Notes: generated from the letters alone by a model not told the origin. Positions 23,183 to 36,144 are shown, counted from the first letter of the stretch. The stretch is 64,000 nucleotides of DNA from Laccaria trichodermophora (GCA_018417955.1 JACTVC010000024.1:310001-374000), one strand, 5' to 3'. Program-made: numbers and translations.

Positions 23183-24286
23183 CAGCACTTTACAGTGCCC
23201 CACCTATTCCTGCAGGAATACAGTCATTCCAGTGGAATTCATAGGATTCTACAGGATTCCACTGGAATAGGACTGAAAATTCAACTCCAACATCATGACT
23301 TGGTGCACAGATTTCCTTATAGAATTTTGGTCATACATTTGAAGATGATGTATTTAAATAATGAAATAAAATATATTGGAGTGTTCTATGTTAAACGAGG
23401 GAGGAAGGGGAGAAGGATAAGGAAGGGGACAAGAAAGGAGGAGGGAGTGAAGGGATGAAGGGGGAGGAAGGGGGAAGGGACAATGAAGTTGTGTGTCATT
23501 GTTGCCTCCTCGTCACATGCCACCTCCCTCTCTGCATGCTGCCTCTGTCTTTGAGTTGTGTCCCTCTTTGCTGTAAATGGGTGCTGGGGCATTTTCATGG
23601 TGTTGTCATGGGTGCTGTGCATGGTTCTGTGAGTGCTGGTACATTCTCGTAGGTGGTGGGTGTTTTTCACAGGTGGTGGGGTGTTTTCATGAGTGGTGGG
23701 AGTGTTTTCACAGGTGTGGGGTGTTTTTTGTGGGTGCTGGGTTGTTGTTTGTAGGCATGGTGGTGCTGTCATGCATTGTGTGGTCACCATTAGTGAGATG
23801 ACAGTGGATGGGGTGCTCACTGTCATTGAGCACAGAGATGGACAATGACATTGTCGTCGTCCATCATTTTGTTGCCATGTCACATCTGTCATTTTGCTGC
23901 CACATCACTGAGAGTGACATGGCAACTGGGACCCCATTCTCGCTGTAGTGGTTGTGGGCATGGGCGATGGATGTGAATGGCAGCCAGTGATGGGGATTGT
24001 GGTGGTTGCAAAGAGTGGTGGTGACAACAGGTGTGTTTGCCAGCAGTGACAGGCATGGTGGTGGTGGGAGGAAGAGGGTGGTTGTGTTTGGTGAGCATGA
24101 TTGCCAAACAGATATTGTTTGTTATCCATCTCAAATAAACAAACTATAATACATAATTAATAAATAAAATCAACAGATTGCAGTGGAATTCTGTTCCTGC
24201 CCATTCCAGTGTAAATTCCAGAATAATCAGATTCCACCAGAATGACTGGAATCCTGCAGGAATAGGGGGGGCACTGATTAGACCTC
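23183..24286. mobile_element. E1-family non-autonomous element, decayed copy E2
   Basis: The left end CAGCACTTTACAGTGCCCC and the right end GGGGCACTGATTAGACCTC match E1. The interior is co-linear with E1 but shorter (purine-rich block at 23395-23480, GTGGTGGG repeats, TTTGGTGAGCATGAT box). CpG-rich words of E1 appear here as TG or CA forms. The flanks (TCAATATC and CCACTGAC) do not match, so either the target duplication has decayed or the ends come from different insertions. Confidence 0.8.
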
Positions 24287-24399
24287 CCACTGACTACTGT
24301 CTGTTGCTCATTGTCATTTTCAAGAGTTAGTATTGTTGGTCATAGGTCATCAACATCTCTTTACCTTACTTTTCATAGTCAGTATCCCCTTTGATATTA

Positions 24400-25165
24400 G
24401 CAGTCACACAATATATAAGAATGCTAGTCACATGATATAATCACATTTTCTATATTTGGACATAGACCCTGAACCCCAAACACAGCCCCTTCAACATTGG
24501 AATAACAAAAAATATTGTTGTTATATTTTGCTCATGTTTTTCTAATTTTCTAGCCATTTTTTGTGTTGTTATATATTTAGATATGGACCCTGAACTATAA
24601 ATACAGCCCCTTCAACATTATGGCAACAGAGAAGATCACTCTTACTTTTTGGGTATTTTTTTTCTAATTTTCTAGGAACTTTTAGCTGGTTTCTATATTT
24701 AGATATTGACTCTGAACACAGCCTCCCCAACTTACTAACGAATATTCTAATTTAAAATTTGCCCAAGTCCTCAGTTTGATAAAGAATGAGTCTTGCTCGT
24801 AAACCTGTAAGGACTTATAACTGTTTGGTCAAACTATAGAAGATTTCCTTTTTGGGATGGACCTAAAGGAAGTGCCTGACAGGATTTATATTTTTATTAT
24901 TTGATGTTTTTTGTGATTTTCTGCCTATTTTTGAATAGATTACCATATATGGAAATGGATCCTAGTCCCTGACAAAACACCAGCAATGAGCACCATCCAA
25001 GTAAAAAACACTCACAGTCCTGGTCCAATCCTGATCCACCAGTCCTGGTCCAATCCTGGTTCAGTCCTTGGCTGAGGTAAAATTCAACCCTCAGGACTGG
25101 TTTGAGTCCTGCCCAGCTCAGTCCTGCTCCCCCTGCCAACTTTTTCCTTCCCTACCTTCAGTAGA
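24400..25165. repeat. Dispersed repeat R1, copy 1
   Basis: Phrases such as CACATGATATAATCACATTT, TATATTTGGACA, ACACAGCC-CTTCAACAT and the final AGTCCTGGTCCAATCCTG motifs recur in the same order at 51640-52359 and then 57681-57790. That second copy is split by a 5.3-kb insertion. The right part carries a motif array (AGTCCTGGTCCAATC), so R1 is probably an old transposon family itself. Confidence 0.6.
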
Positions 25166-27050
25166 TTATGATATCCTGTTCCAACCTGTGAGATGGTATG
25201 CATTCTATGATGAAAACTCAGAACTTGTTCATTCATATCTGCATATTTACACTCAAGGTGATCTTGTACTGCCCAACTTCATGGGTTTGATGAGCCTGAC
25301 AGTTGGCCCATGAAAAGAAAGCAAGAGGTCAATTGAAACATAAGTCACCAGGTGAGATGCAGGGGAGGGAGGGGAATGGGATGTCCTCCTGCATGTCCTC
25401 ACTCATTTTCTGGCCTGCTCAGTCTGTACCACAGAGATACATGTTTGAAAACAACATATTGAACCAAGATATTCAGAATTGTGGGGATGTGCCACATCCT
25501 GCAGGTGGATAAAAAAGGAAATTTTCCTTATTTGGTAAGGCATAGTAAGATTCTTTTCCTCCACTAGACCCATTCTACTATATAAGGAGATAAGGTGGCA
25601 AAGAATCTCCCCATTTGGTAACCTCCTTGGCTCTGTTATTGGCTCTATAACACTCTGCATGTTCCTTACTCCAGGTGTGTCCATTTCTATGAAAAGCAGC
25701 AATTCAACTTTTTTCTATCAAATGTGCCCTATTTGTGCTCATTGTAGTTTTACCTCTTTTGTTATTCTCAATTTCCATGAAAATAGTATTGAGCTGTTAT
25801 ACTTCCCCCATGTGCCACTGGCTATGTCTTTTTCAAAATGTGAGAACAAACTACTCAACTTAAATCTATTCACCTGTAATCTTTCAAAATATTATCCCAA
25901 TATCAGTGGTAGATAATTTTTCTGCATTAGTAGCCAGTGCAACTGGCAGCATTTCAGAGTTGGTGTCACTTATATACAATTTATGAACCACAGCTCTGCT
26001 CAGTCCTCGATTGTGCATTATTCTGTGTCATGTGGGGGTATTCCCAGTGCTACCTGTACTAATCAAAACTCATACCCTTGGGGTGTCACCCTGGTGTCCT
26101 GACTTTCAGGCACCATTTCATCTTTTTTCTGAGAGTTTTTTCATTGGACTTCTTGTGGTTGGACAGTAGTAGATCTCAATCCCATCCAAGCTGATTAGCT
26201 CTTTCAGAATATTGTGAAGAATGGATCCAGACTGTCAAGATAAAGCTTATCTTTATTTCACAGCTGATCTTTATTTTCCAGCTTGGTCAACTCTTCTTTT
26301 AGGCCTCAAATCTTCTGCAGAGTGTTCATCAGTGGAGTCATCCAATATGACTAGCCTTGTGGAAATCAGATTTTGTCAAAAAATTATTCCACAAAAATCA
26401 CATGTCAGAAACTCTAAGTCTTGTGATGCACTCATGGATTTCTATTTAAAATTGATTTTGATATATCAGGTAACTGAAACATTATTGTGAAAAATATCAT
26501 TAATGACATCTATCAATGAGTGAAAGAGTACCTCCCTCTTGCCTGGACTAAGGCATCCAGAAGAATGTCAGTAGACGAATAAAGTCCCAATCAGGATGGC
26601 AAGGTGGGGGGTCTGTGGATGGATTGGAGCTTTCTGAGAAATTTTGTTAGAGGTGATTCAGCTTAGTGAAGAAGAAGGGGCATATATTGCTGATAGATAG
26701 CATTAAAAATAGTTAGCTGACAGAAGGTTCTAGCTTGCCTTAGTCTCAGGAGATTGCCTTGATGAGTGGGAAAGGTTGACAGATTGGGTAAGTGGAGTGA
26801 CTTGAGGAATGTTGATCAGTATCCTCATCCCTAAAAACACATTGAACCATGGTTTTATACAGTGCTTGCCATGGCATATAAATATTCATATGGTGTTTCA
26901 CCCCTACCAAAGAGATTGTGCAGATGGAGCTGCATAGAGAGTGGTACAAGTGTACTCTGGTGATTTTATTGTATGAGGTGACATGTGTGTGGGATGTTGT
27001 TTGGGAGGAAGATGAGATGGGTAAGGTGACTCATATTCTCTTGGTAGGTT
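25166..27050. other. No recognisable gene
   Basis: One short plus-strand reading (about 25165-25313, with PVRWYAFYDENSELVHSYLHI) looks like a coding remnant of unknown family. The rest is AT-rich with no repeat or gene that I can support. Confidence 0.25.
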
Positions 27051-27053
27051 TTA

Positions 27054-28224
27054 TTGGTTGTGCTCTCTTTGAGTTTGGTTTCAATTATGTCTAGGAAAAC
27101 GATCATGACCAAATGGTTGCCTCAGCAATTCCTTCTTCATTCCATCAGTGTTCTGTTTCTTTGGGTTCTCATTCAGGATCTGTCCCTCATTCTTTGTCAG
27201 TTCCTTCTGAGTCTCGTGGACAGTCTCTTGCTTCATCTGTTAGTACATCTGAGGTGACAGGTCCTTCAAGGCTTTCAAAAGAAAGCAAAGCTCTTCTCTT
27301 AGACTATCTTGGGATTGACACAGAACTTCCCTCTCTCGAACCATCTGGGTTACACTCTGCTTACCAGAAGTTCAAGGCCATTACAAATGCTACCCCTAAG
27401 GTGATGGCTTTGGGCAAGGATGCTGAGTGGAAGGCACAGTTTAATGATGCAGCTATCTTGGTTCCCAGCATCATCACCTCCATTGATATTTTCATCGCCA
27501 AGTCACAGTTCTACCAAACTTGGAAGCCATTGTTTTTACAAGCACAGGAGTATCCAGATATGTGAGATTGGCTTGATGACTTGGATGATTGCCTCTGTAC
27601 TGAGGATTTGTGGGGGATTAAGACCAGTCGATCTCTGACCTTTCCTGACTTGAGGATAAAGATCAGGAGGGAGAGCTGAAGAGATGTGATCCCAAGGGGA
27701 AGAGGAAAGCCTCAGACAGTCCAAAGAAGAAGAAACATGATGAAGACCGACTGCAGGTGCAGAGAAAGCACAAGAAGTTGAAAGAGGCAAGGGGTTCAGA
27801 TGAGGAAGAAGCTTCTCAGTAAGTAGTGTTATGATTTTCTTTCTTTTCTTTTTGATGTGTTTGGAGTGTAAATGAAAGAAGAAATGCTGATTTGTACAAT
27901 AGTTCTAGTTTCCTTTTCAGATTTACTTTTCTGCTCTTGTCATCAGCTATATCACTTGTATCCCAGCACTGGATTTTAGTCTGGCTCTTGATCTGGTCAA
28001 ATCTAGTTTCATTGGCATCTGCTACCTCTTCAGGGCAATGTCCTTTTCCAAATATTCCATTCAGCATATTTAGTGATGCAATCCAGACAATCTTTGGCTC
28101 TAATATTTCTTTGGCAACTGTTCTCACAATCTCATTCACACTATTTGAGAATCCCATCTTCATTTTCATCAACAACAATGGATTTGTGGTGATGAAAACA
28201 AAGTGCAGATTTCAGGATGGATAA
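27054..28224 (+). pseudogene. 5' part of a CxC5/CxC6 KDZ transposase gene, copy B
   Basis: This carries the companion domain: VASAIPSSFHQ, Ser-rich linker, LLLDYLGIDTELP, FKAITNATPKVMALGKDAEW, SIDIFIAKSQFYQTWKPLF and YPDM. A Lys-rich stretch and an intron follow (27819-27902, GTAAGT to AATAG). Then comes the hydrophobic start of the transposase part with CPFPNIPFSIFSDAI and NISLATVLTISFTLF. The intron sits at the same place and phase as intron 39152-39205 of the intact gene. A TGA at 27563-27565 follows PDM, and the frame shifts shortly afterwards. The CxC5 and nuclease parts are missing beyond 28224. It is an old truncated copy. Confidence 0.7.
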
Positions 28225-28594
28225 TGCAAGTGGCCCAGGTGTCCAAAAAGCTTTCTCCATCTTGTTTAGAAGCTACATGGTGATATACGAGGAGGTTGCA
28301 CAAGGTGTGATCCCAAAAAATGTGCAAGGTCGGTCCACTCCATTAAGGTATTTTGGTATCAACTCATTGTTCCAAAAAATTGTGTGAGGCAATACCACAA
28401 CTCTAGTGAATCAATATTAGGCTACTGTTTACATGGTCTGTGCATATTTCCAAATATGGAAAATGATAATATGCTAAATGAAAAGCACTTCAGTCACCCA
28501 CTGACAACTGACTATTAGTCTTGCAAACTCCATGAATACTAGGGGACTAAATGTCAGGGTGTATATCTATATTGTATATAGTCTGGGGCTTATA

Positions 28595-30400
28595 CACAGT
28601 TTTCTAATGAAAAAATCGGACACTACACAATTTTGTAATGAATAAAGCAGACACTACACAATTTTGTAATGAAAAAAGCAGACACAAGAAAGTTTTGTAA
28701 TGAAAAAAGCAGACACTACAAAGTGTTGTAATGAAAAAGTGGACACTACAAACCAAACTGATATTATGTAATGACTTTCCCAATTGGGAAATATGCGAAC
28801 ATCATCCTTAACAATGACAACACCCTGCTAGCCACTAACTCTTCTGGCCCTAAAAGCGTGGGAAACAATTGCCAACCTAAATGTGCACTGTGCCTGACAT
28901 CAGGTGTGGCAGAACAAAGTGTAACACTTTTCCCAATTAGGAAATAGTGTGCACATCAAAGCATATACTACACATGGGTCAAAGCTATTGGTAAATATCT
29001 GTCAACAAACATCCCAATGAGGGTTTTCTGCCTACAAAATAATAGGTAAATCCCCTATCCCCTATATTTAAAAAAATTCCAAGTTTTTCTCTTAAATATA
29101 GAACCCCAGACACCCCTTGTGGCTGAAGAAATACATCCTTAGTCAACCCTAGCTGCAAAATATATCCCAAGTCCATCCCAAACAAGAAATATATTTCAAC
29201 ATTGTGACAGTCACAATTCAGGGTCCAGGCATAAGAAAAAAGCCATTAATATGAATGCTTTCAATAATAGGTTAAATATATTTTGCCCAGTAGGACCAAT
29301 CAGACAGTCCTGCCTACTTACATAGTATATACATATAGTATGGCCAACAACACCATCATATAATCTCAATTTTCTTAAAAACTACATATGATGGAATCAA
29401 GTGCACATTTAGGTGAGGAACTATTTCCCACACACTTTGTGCCACTGGAGTTAGTGGCTAGCTTAGTGTCGTCATTGTTTATGATGATGTTTGCATATTT
29501 CCCAATTGGGAAAGTCATTACATAATATCAGTTTCATTTGTACTGTCCGCTTTTTCACTACAAAAGTTACTAGTGTGCAGTTTTTTCATTACCAATGTTT
29601 GTAGTCTTTGCTTTTTTCATTACAAAGTTTGTAGTGTCCACTTTTTGGACTACAAAAGTTTGTGGTCTTTGCCTTTTTCATTACAAAGGCTTATAGTGTG
29701 CACTTTTTCATTACAAAAGTTTGTAGTCTTTGCCTTCTTCATTACAAAGGCTTGTAGTGTCTACTCTTTTCAACTACAAAAGTTTGTAGTCTTTGCACCA
29801 CAAAATTTTGTAATGATGAAGAGTGGACACTACAAACTTTGTAGTCTGGATAAGCTTTTAACCCTAACCCTAACTTTGTAGTCTGTGGTAGACTCTTATA
29901 GTCTGTCAGTGTCAATTTGTTTTCGTTAGGGTCAAAAGGTTATCCTAACTACAAAGTTTGTAGTGTCTGCTTTTTGAGACTACAAAAGTTTGTAGTATCC
30001 ACTTTTTGAGACTACAAGTTGCCATATAGCTTGTGGTGTCCTTGACCCTGTCTAGGTTATGGCAATGAGGTTGAGGGATTGACATTCATTGAAAAATTTG
30101 TAGTGTCCCCTTTTTGAGACTACAAAGGTTTGTGGTGTGCACTTTTTTATTAGAAAAAGTTTGTAGTTGACATGTAGTTTGTGGTGTCCTTGACATGATG
30201 GCGATGAGGTTGAAGGATTGACATGACCTTACATATTGCTATTGCTGCAACATTAGTTTTTGACATTATGCATAAGTTGTCTTTCACATTAGGAAAGGCT
30301 ATAACCTTTTGACCCTAACCCTAACTTTGTAGTATAAGTCCAACTTTTTTGTCATCTATCAGTAAACTTGGTAGTCCAAGTCTGACTTTTTTGTAGTCTA
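28595..30400. mobile_element. Element with long inverted arms and GTTTGTAGTGTC motif arrays
   Basis: Arms at about 28757-28886 and 29400-29537 are reverse complements. They share, for example, TTTCCCAATTGGGAAA-T, TTAGTGGCTAG and the GTGCACATTTAGG end. Outside them lie arrays of a TTTTGTAATGAAAAAAGCAG unit on the left (28595-28756) and its inverse, CTTTTTCATTACAAA and GTTTGTAGTGTC, on the right (29540-30180). No transposase is visible. Exact ends are unclear. Confidence 0.6.
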
Positions 30401-30999
30401 TCAGTAAATTGGGTAGTCTATATCTGATTCTTATAGTAGGGCATCCACCTTCCTTTTTTGGTCATTTTTCCCATGATGACAGAATTGTTGCCCTTTCTTT
30501 TAGCCTTCTAAATATGCTGAAATCATGTTATTTGGTTTTGTTTTCATGGAGAAAAACACAAAAAAAAAAAAAAAAACATGACACTTTTGAAATTCCTTTA
30601 CCTTATATCTCCACAACAGGAGCACTTCAGAACATAATTCCAACAGATTCAGGAAGCTACAGTGTAGGGCTACAACTTTCATTTTTTGACCTTTTTTAGT
30701 AATTGGTCATGTGACGATCATCCCAACACCCTGATAGATAAAATCATTCTCCTCCTGGTTTTCTGGTCAAACCAGGTGATATTTCCCTTTTGGGATGGAT
30801 CCTGAATGCAGTTTCATTTTATTACCATTTTGAGGATTGGTCATGTGACCATACTCCTAAGGATCCAACAAGCAATGAAATAAGGAAAGAAATCAGGCCT
30901 GGCTAGAAATGAATTATTATATGTACTGAATAGCAATGAAATATTAGGCTGGGTAAGAATGAAATGGCAGGCTGGGTAGATATGAAATATTAGGCAGGC
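30401..30999. other. No recognisable gene
   Basis: AT-rich, with an A-run near 30550 and repeats of a GAAATGGCAGGCTGGGTAGA-like word at 30900-31010 that resemble the array at 49615-49975. Confidence 0.3.
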
Positions 31000-31975
31000 T
31001 AGAAATGAGTATGGTATGGTATGATTCTGAAGACATGTGAGATAAGGAATTGGCAATCTGTTCCAAGAGCATCTCCCAAGTTGCTCCGTCATAGGTGAAT
31101 GTCTATAGCATTTGTTCATCTTGCTGTCAATGTTATGGACTTCTTCACCATCCCTGATTAATTGTATGAAAGACAGAATTTTGATTTAAATTACAATAGC
31201 TATATTTAATAATGATGATATCTTGAAGCTTGTAATTAGAAGTCTTGGCCTGCTTGTGTTCAAATGTTCAAATCAAAATTCCCCACAATGTCAGCTCTGC
31301 TGAGTGGGAGATATGAGGGGATTCCAAATCCAAGTTTTTTGATGATCATTCCTATGGAATGACCCCATACTTCATAAATGGCAAATATTGAACATATTCT
31401 ACTTGAAGAAGGCATCCTTGCCTTGGGTAGCAATTTGGCTAAAGTTCATGCCTTTGCAATAAATAAAGTCTTGCAAAATTCTTGTTTTCCTTCAGAGGCC
31501 ATGGCATTCTGGATACAACGTTAATTTATTTGTCATGAATATAAATGGCCTGGCAAGATATACACTTTTAAGTGGCTTGTGATGGATTATCCACAGTGAA
31601 AATGGCCAAACCCCAGGATAAAGCCCAGTCAAGCTAATTTTCAAGTGAATTTTCAAAAGATCAAGTTCACCCTATAGCCTCCACTTGTAGCTTAAAATGT
31701 CAGAAGAAATTTAAAGAACCAGTCCACAAAAAATGGAGCCCAATGGATCAGTATTGCAGCCTGCAGAAATAATTTTCATATTTTGTAAAAAGGACCCCAG
31801 ACACTCTGTGACAGCTATGGAATGATGGTATGGTATGGAATGGAATGGTATGGTATGGTATGAGGTGGAATGGTATGGTATGGTATGGTATCAGGTGGAA
31901 TGGTATGTGGCATCCATACCATGGTATGATGGAATTGGTATGAGGGTCATACCACTCTGGTGCACAACCCTGTTC
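31000..31975 (-). mobile_element. CCATACC-family element, inverted copy N2
   Basis: In reverse orientation this contains the CATACCATGG array (31826-31960), the GTGTCTGGGGTCC block and the following interior of N1. At the outer end it differs from N1 (CAGGGTTGTGCACCAGAG in place of CAGCACTTCAG), so it is a subfamily or a truncated copy. Confidence 0.55.
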
Positions 31976-32338
31976 TAAAGGGGTTTAGTTGCAGAGTGGG
32001 TTTTGTACCAACGGCAAGTAGATCTGGTGAACGTAGAACGTCTTGGTTGTGTAATGGTGTGATGACCCTAAACGCAGGTCTGAATCAATCTGTGACCACG
32101 TGACTCTGAGGACTTGTAGATGAAGATTCAGACTAGGCAGGATACATGAATCGTTAAATGGGAAATATATGTGGAGGGAATGCCATGGTATTGACCCCTT
32201 ACAAAGCCCCCCTATTTCTGATTTGATGGGGTTTGTACTCCTCTGGAAGATTGATGTATGAAGGCGCAGTAAGGAAGCAGGCACGATGTGGTTCAGGCAG
32301 TCACGAGTGCCCCTGCTCATATGATTCTGACAGCGGGA

Positions 32339-33560
32339 TTAATCATTCCACATTCCTGGCATATGGAACTTCGCTGTGCCCTGCAAGATTTCCTTAGTCA
32401 AGTCCGCAAACATGTCTTCCATGCAGACATCCCATTCACCAGTCCAAAAGAAGCAACTGTCATCCAAAATGTTCTTAGATGGGTAAAGCGATTTGTCCTT
32501 GTTGCTATTGCTACAGATGCATCCAAACATAACGTCCACCTCTTGTGGGGACATTTCATCTGTGTACAGGAATAGCGGGTGCTTGTCATCAGAGTTGATG
32601 TACCCTCGACGGTGCACATAAACGTCAGGAGATGGGCCCGACATGAACTGAGCAACCAACTCTGCTCCGCCCCACTTACGACCCAGCCAGGCGATGGGGC
32701 CACCCATTCCAATGAGAATCCTAGCATGACGTCGATGAATCACGTTGTTGACTCTACTCATGGAGTAAGCCTTGAGGGCACCCTGAGCGGTATAGACAAA
32801 CGGTGGCTCTGTGTTGCAGGTGGGCTTCCCTACCAGGCGATCCATGTCTGAAACTTCCTCCAGTTTGACTCGGCTGAAGTCCTTGACCTTAACTCCAATT
32901 GCAAATGGGATACTGAAGTGGATGGCTTTGAAAAGAACAGTGGCCATGGAAGATGCGTCATTTGAGAATGACGCCCAATAACGGAGACGGGCTTGGGCCT
33001 TGAGATCAGGGATGAGAAGGAATCCGATGTTGAGAAAGTCTGGATTCCAGTTGAGTGGCTTTTTGCTGGACCATGTCGCATGGTGAACTGCGAACTTGTC
33101 CCCCAGCTTCCGTACTTCAGCTAGAAAGGCAATCTGAGAAGCTGGCAGCAGCGGCTTTCGTGATGTTGAGGGAGGAGAGGCTGATCGACATGAATCCCAG
33201 GAACTCTGCTGCTCAGAGGTACTGGAGTGGCGGGCTAGGGATGTCGCTCATGATTGGGATAACAACAACAATGGTGCTGACATTGCCTGCAGCCACCTGG
33301 AAGGAGCATCCTCTAGAATTGGTGGCTGCAGCACAGGAATGTCGGGGTGCGAGTCGGGAACCCAGTTGGGGCGTGGTAGCATCGGAATTGGCACCTCTAG
33401 TTGTGCTGGAGGAATGGCAGGGTTGGGGGAGCTTGGAGACGAGTCGCTACTGACTTCTCCTGAAAGGCGTAAGCATCCCCACTTGTCAAAGTTCTCCTTG
33501 GGGGATGGGGCATACAAACCTTTGAAGATTTCCCTGATTTCCTGTGCAACGACGTCCACG
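32339..33560 (-). pseudogene. Conserved Agaricomycete hypothetical protein, 5'-truncated, one internal TGA
   Basis: This belongs to a second recurrent mushroom family of unknown function, recalled from memory. In order it shows a Pro-rich linker, NWNPDFLNIGFLLIPDLKAQARLRYWA, FKAIHFSIPFAIGVK, RRHARILIGMGGPIAWLGRKWGGAELVAQFMSGPS and YVHRRGYINSDDKHPLFLYTDEMSPQE. It ends HMPGMWND with TAA at 32339-32341. The frame is continuous from about 33574 down except for the TGA at 33248-33250. No ATG start remains. The 5' side abuts, or merges with, the E1-family remnant that begins near 33550, which probably removed the first exon. Confidence 0.6.
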
Positions 33561-34116
33561 CCAACACCACCATGTCAATGACCATGCATGAATGAAAATG
33601 GGGTGACAACAAGCCCATGAGAGTGAGCATGTCTTTCCCCCTCTCATACCACCCCCTCCCCCTCCCTCACTCCCTATTTCTATCACTCCACCTCATTCCC
33701 CTCCCTCCCCCCTTCCCTTCCCTACCCCTCCACCAATCCCCTCTCCATCACTCCCCCCTGTCCACCACTCCCTCCCTTCCTCCACAACTCTCCCCTCCTT
33801 CCTACCTCTTTCCTTGTCTATTCCTTGTCCCTACCCCTTTCCTTCCCCACTGCCTTGTCTTTCACCCACCCCCTTTCCCTGTCTCTACCCCACTGTCCCC
33901 TCTTCTTTAAATATAGACTGTGTTAATTTGTAATAAAATACATCCTATGTAATAAAATATATGTCTTTGAATACATTGAATACATTACAATTCAAGCTAT
34001 CAACTTCAAATTTATCAGGAAAAGTGGTCAGAATGATGTTGGAGTTGAATAAACACATCTTAAGTCACATGACTTGTAAATTCCTGCAGGAATAGGTGGG
34101 GCACTGTAAAGTACTG
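33560..34116 (-). mobile_element. E1-family element E3, truncated, inverted
   Basis: It carries the E1 purine tract as a pyrimidine tract (33640-33905), then the TAATAAAATATAT and AACACATCTTAAG region. Its intact terminus is AATAGGTGGGGCACTGTAAAGTACTG at 34091-34116. The opposite end is missing or blurred around 33550-33600, where it meets the broken hypothetical gene. Confidence 0.75.
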
Positions 34117-35164
34117 ACAATTTCCTTCAGTAGATCTCCAGTATGATAGAAGGAAATAAGGAATAAGGAGAGAGTTTCCAGTAGAATGAAAAGAAGTGGT
34201 TGTGATGGAGGGAGTGCTGGAGGAAATGCCAGAGGGGAGTGAGCTTTGTGATGGGGTATTGTGTCTGTTGGGTATTGTGTTGTGGGCATTGGGCATTGCT
34301 TTGTGGGTGGCAGTGGATGTGTCTGCTGGGTGGTGTTTTGTGTCTGCTGGTGGTGTACATGGGCACTGGGCATTGTAGTGTGTGATTTCCATGGGGAAAA
34401 GTTGAGCAGATTCTGGGCTATCAAATCAGCTGTTTTTTAGATCCAAAAGGATTCCATTTCCAAGGACCTCTTCCACTTGAGAAAGGTCCTGAAGCTTTGA
34501 ATTATTGTACATGTCATCCAGTTCATGGAGTATGAAAAAGGTCCAGAAGGACATGTTTCTCCATGAATTTTTAAATCATGTTGAGCTTCTTCTGCAGGAA
34601 TGGTAGTGTCAACAAAGGTCTCACCAACTGTAATGACATCACCATGCCATCATATCATATCAGAATGCTCATCTTATGAAGCAATGTTTGCAATTTGATA
34701 ATTGGGGGAATGAGGTGTACATTCAAGTCAGTTGGTTACCTTATTGAGTTATTTGCCCACTACTACACTGCTTTGGCGAAGGCTGCATGTCCCTCTCCCA
34801 CATTACAAATATGCATGAGCTTATCATTGAAACATAAGCCCATTAGTTGCTATTTCCTCATTGTTCACATCTCTTGACACAGGTGGATCATTAGGAAGCT
34901 GTAGGCAGGTCATAGAGGGTTCAGTGACTGGAAAATGGTGCCTTACATTTTCTTCACTTCAGACAGAAATAGATATATCAATTTGGGATGAGGGCATGGT
35001 ACAACCATCAAAAGAGCAGGCATTTGCTGTTGATAAAGATCTAGCTTGCCAGGAAAGACTACTCAAGCCTGACTCTGGCCTCCATGCAGGGGTCAACAAC
35101 TTTCACCTTTGCCTTTTCACCTGTCTGGGCAATGCATACCTTGCAATTAAGCAAACAATAGACA
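34117..35164. other. No recognisable gene
   Basis: A GT-rich block (34200-34380, GGGTATTGTGTCTGTTGG-like) may be decayed E1 interior. The 34861-35165 open frame is not recognised. Confidence 0.25.
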
Positions 35165-35786
35165 ACTCCCAACAGTTAATGCCCAACAAGCTAAATCCCC
35201 ATTCTCTGATATCTCTTTTTCAGTCTTCAGTGAATTTGTTGCATCCAACTTTAGCTCCAAGATTTCACTATTAACTGTGCTGTTAGTACTATTCACCATG
35301 ACTAATAATACAACTCTTCTGAGCTTACATGTAAACAATAAATTTCAAAGTATCTAGAAGAGTGAAAGACTCATTCCACTGGCTGGATCAAAGGGTTGTT
35401 TAGTTTATGACTGATCAATTGGGTAGCAAGAAAGACAGATTGTTCAAAAACTCTGAAAACAAAGGGGGAATAAATGAAGATCAGGTCTTTGTAGTATTAG
35501 GAAATAAGCTTGACCTTTTTGCAAAACTGTTGCAGTTACATCCCATTGACAAGGATGGAAAGTTCAATGGATAATGAAACCTATATCCTATGATGAACTC
35601 AAGCCTGTTATTATGATATGCCCTGATGCAGTTAAATGTGAAACAATGACATGCAATCCATAGTTACTACTCCAGAATGTTCAACCATGAGATATTCCTG
35701 AAGTTACATTAATAAAAGGCACTGACATTTATAAGAAAAGCTATGTACTTACTGGTCTTTGCCCAAAATGTCAGGCCCAATATTCT
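35165..35786 (+). pseudogene. CxC5-type transposase fragment interrupted by nested insertions, copy C0
   Basis: The sequence aligns with 39290-39918 of the intact gene: the CCATTCTCTGATATC region, HTTGWI-like, DLFAKLLQLHPIDKDGKF, and CP-A-KCETMTC down to LTGLCPKCQ. It carries scattered stops and small shifts. Similarity stops sharply at ...CAATATTCT (35786). There another element terminus, GAGGACTTTAC, begins, and it is itself split by the 6-kb element. The remainder of this copy was not found downstream. Confidence 0.75.
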
Positions 35787-35797
35787 GAGGACTTTAC
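35787..35797 (+). mobile_element. Left tip of element H, split by the 6-kb insertion
   Basis: The 11 bases GAGGACTTTAC match the shared terminus. They continue seamlessly at 41818 (TCTCCCCCACAGATTCC) once the 6-kb element and its duplicated GACTTTAC are removed. H therefore inserted into the transposase copy C0 first, and the 6-kb element later landed in the tip of H. Confidence 0.7.
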
Positions 35798-35814
35798 GAG
35801 CTCTTTACACTCCC

Positions 35815-36090
35815 CCACCTATTCCTACTGGACTCCTACTGGAATCCCGGACTCCTACCGGATTCTACTAGGACTCCAGCCAATTTCATATTGCCTGAAC
35901 ACCATACAAATTTTGCATCTCAGTCCTACTGGAGTCCTAGTGGACTCCTACTGGAATGATCCCAAATCACAAGGAATTAAGGATTCCTAAGGAATGGGTA
36001 TAGTGGAGTCCAGTACAAGGAGTCCAGTAGGAGTCCAGTAGGAGTCCAGTAGGAGTCCAGTAGGAGTCCAGTAGGAATTTCCGAGTACAA
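35815..36090. repeat. Left subterminal motif array of K
   Basis: Multiple copies of TCCTACTGGA and, in reverse, GGAGTCCAGTA lie on both strands. They include five near-tandem copies of the 12-bp unit GGAGTCCAGTAG at 36018-36075. These are probably transposase binding sites by analogy with other DNA transposons. Confidence 0.75.
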
Positions 36091-36144
36091 GGAGTCCTGT
36101 ATGTCCAGTAGTTTGTCACTATTATTCTTATTATATAATATAAA

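Noticed and set aside
23175..24294. Target duplication around E2
   Set aside because: TCAATATC and CCACTGAC do not match in any nearby register, so I claim only the inverted ends.
29573..29881. Open frame rich in Cys, Ser and Phe
   Set aside because: It is a reading of the GTTTGTAGTGTC array and is absent outside it.
29859..30325. Telomere-like CCCTAACCCTAAC at 29859-29874 and 30312-30325
   Set aside because: Only about two units each, embedded in an element array, with no long run; not a telomere or a clear interstitial telomere tract.
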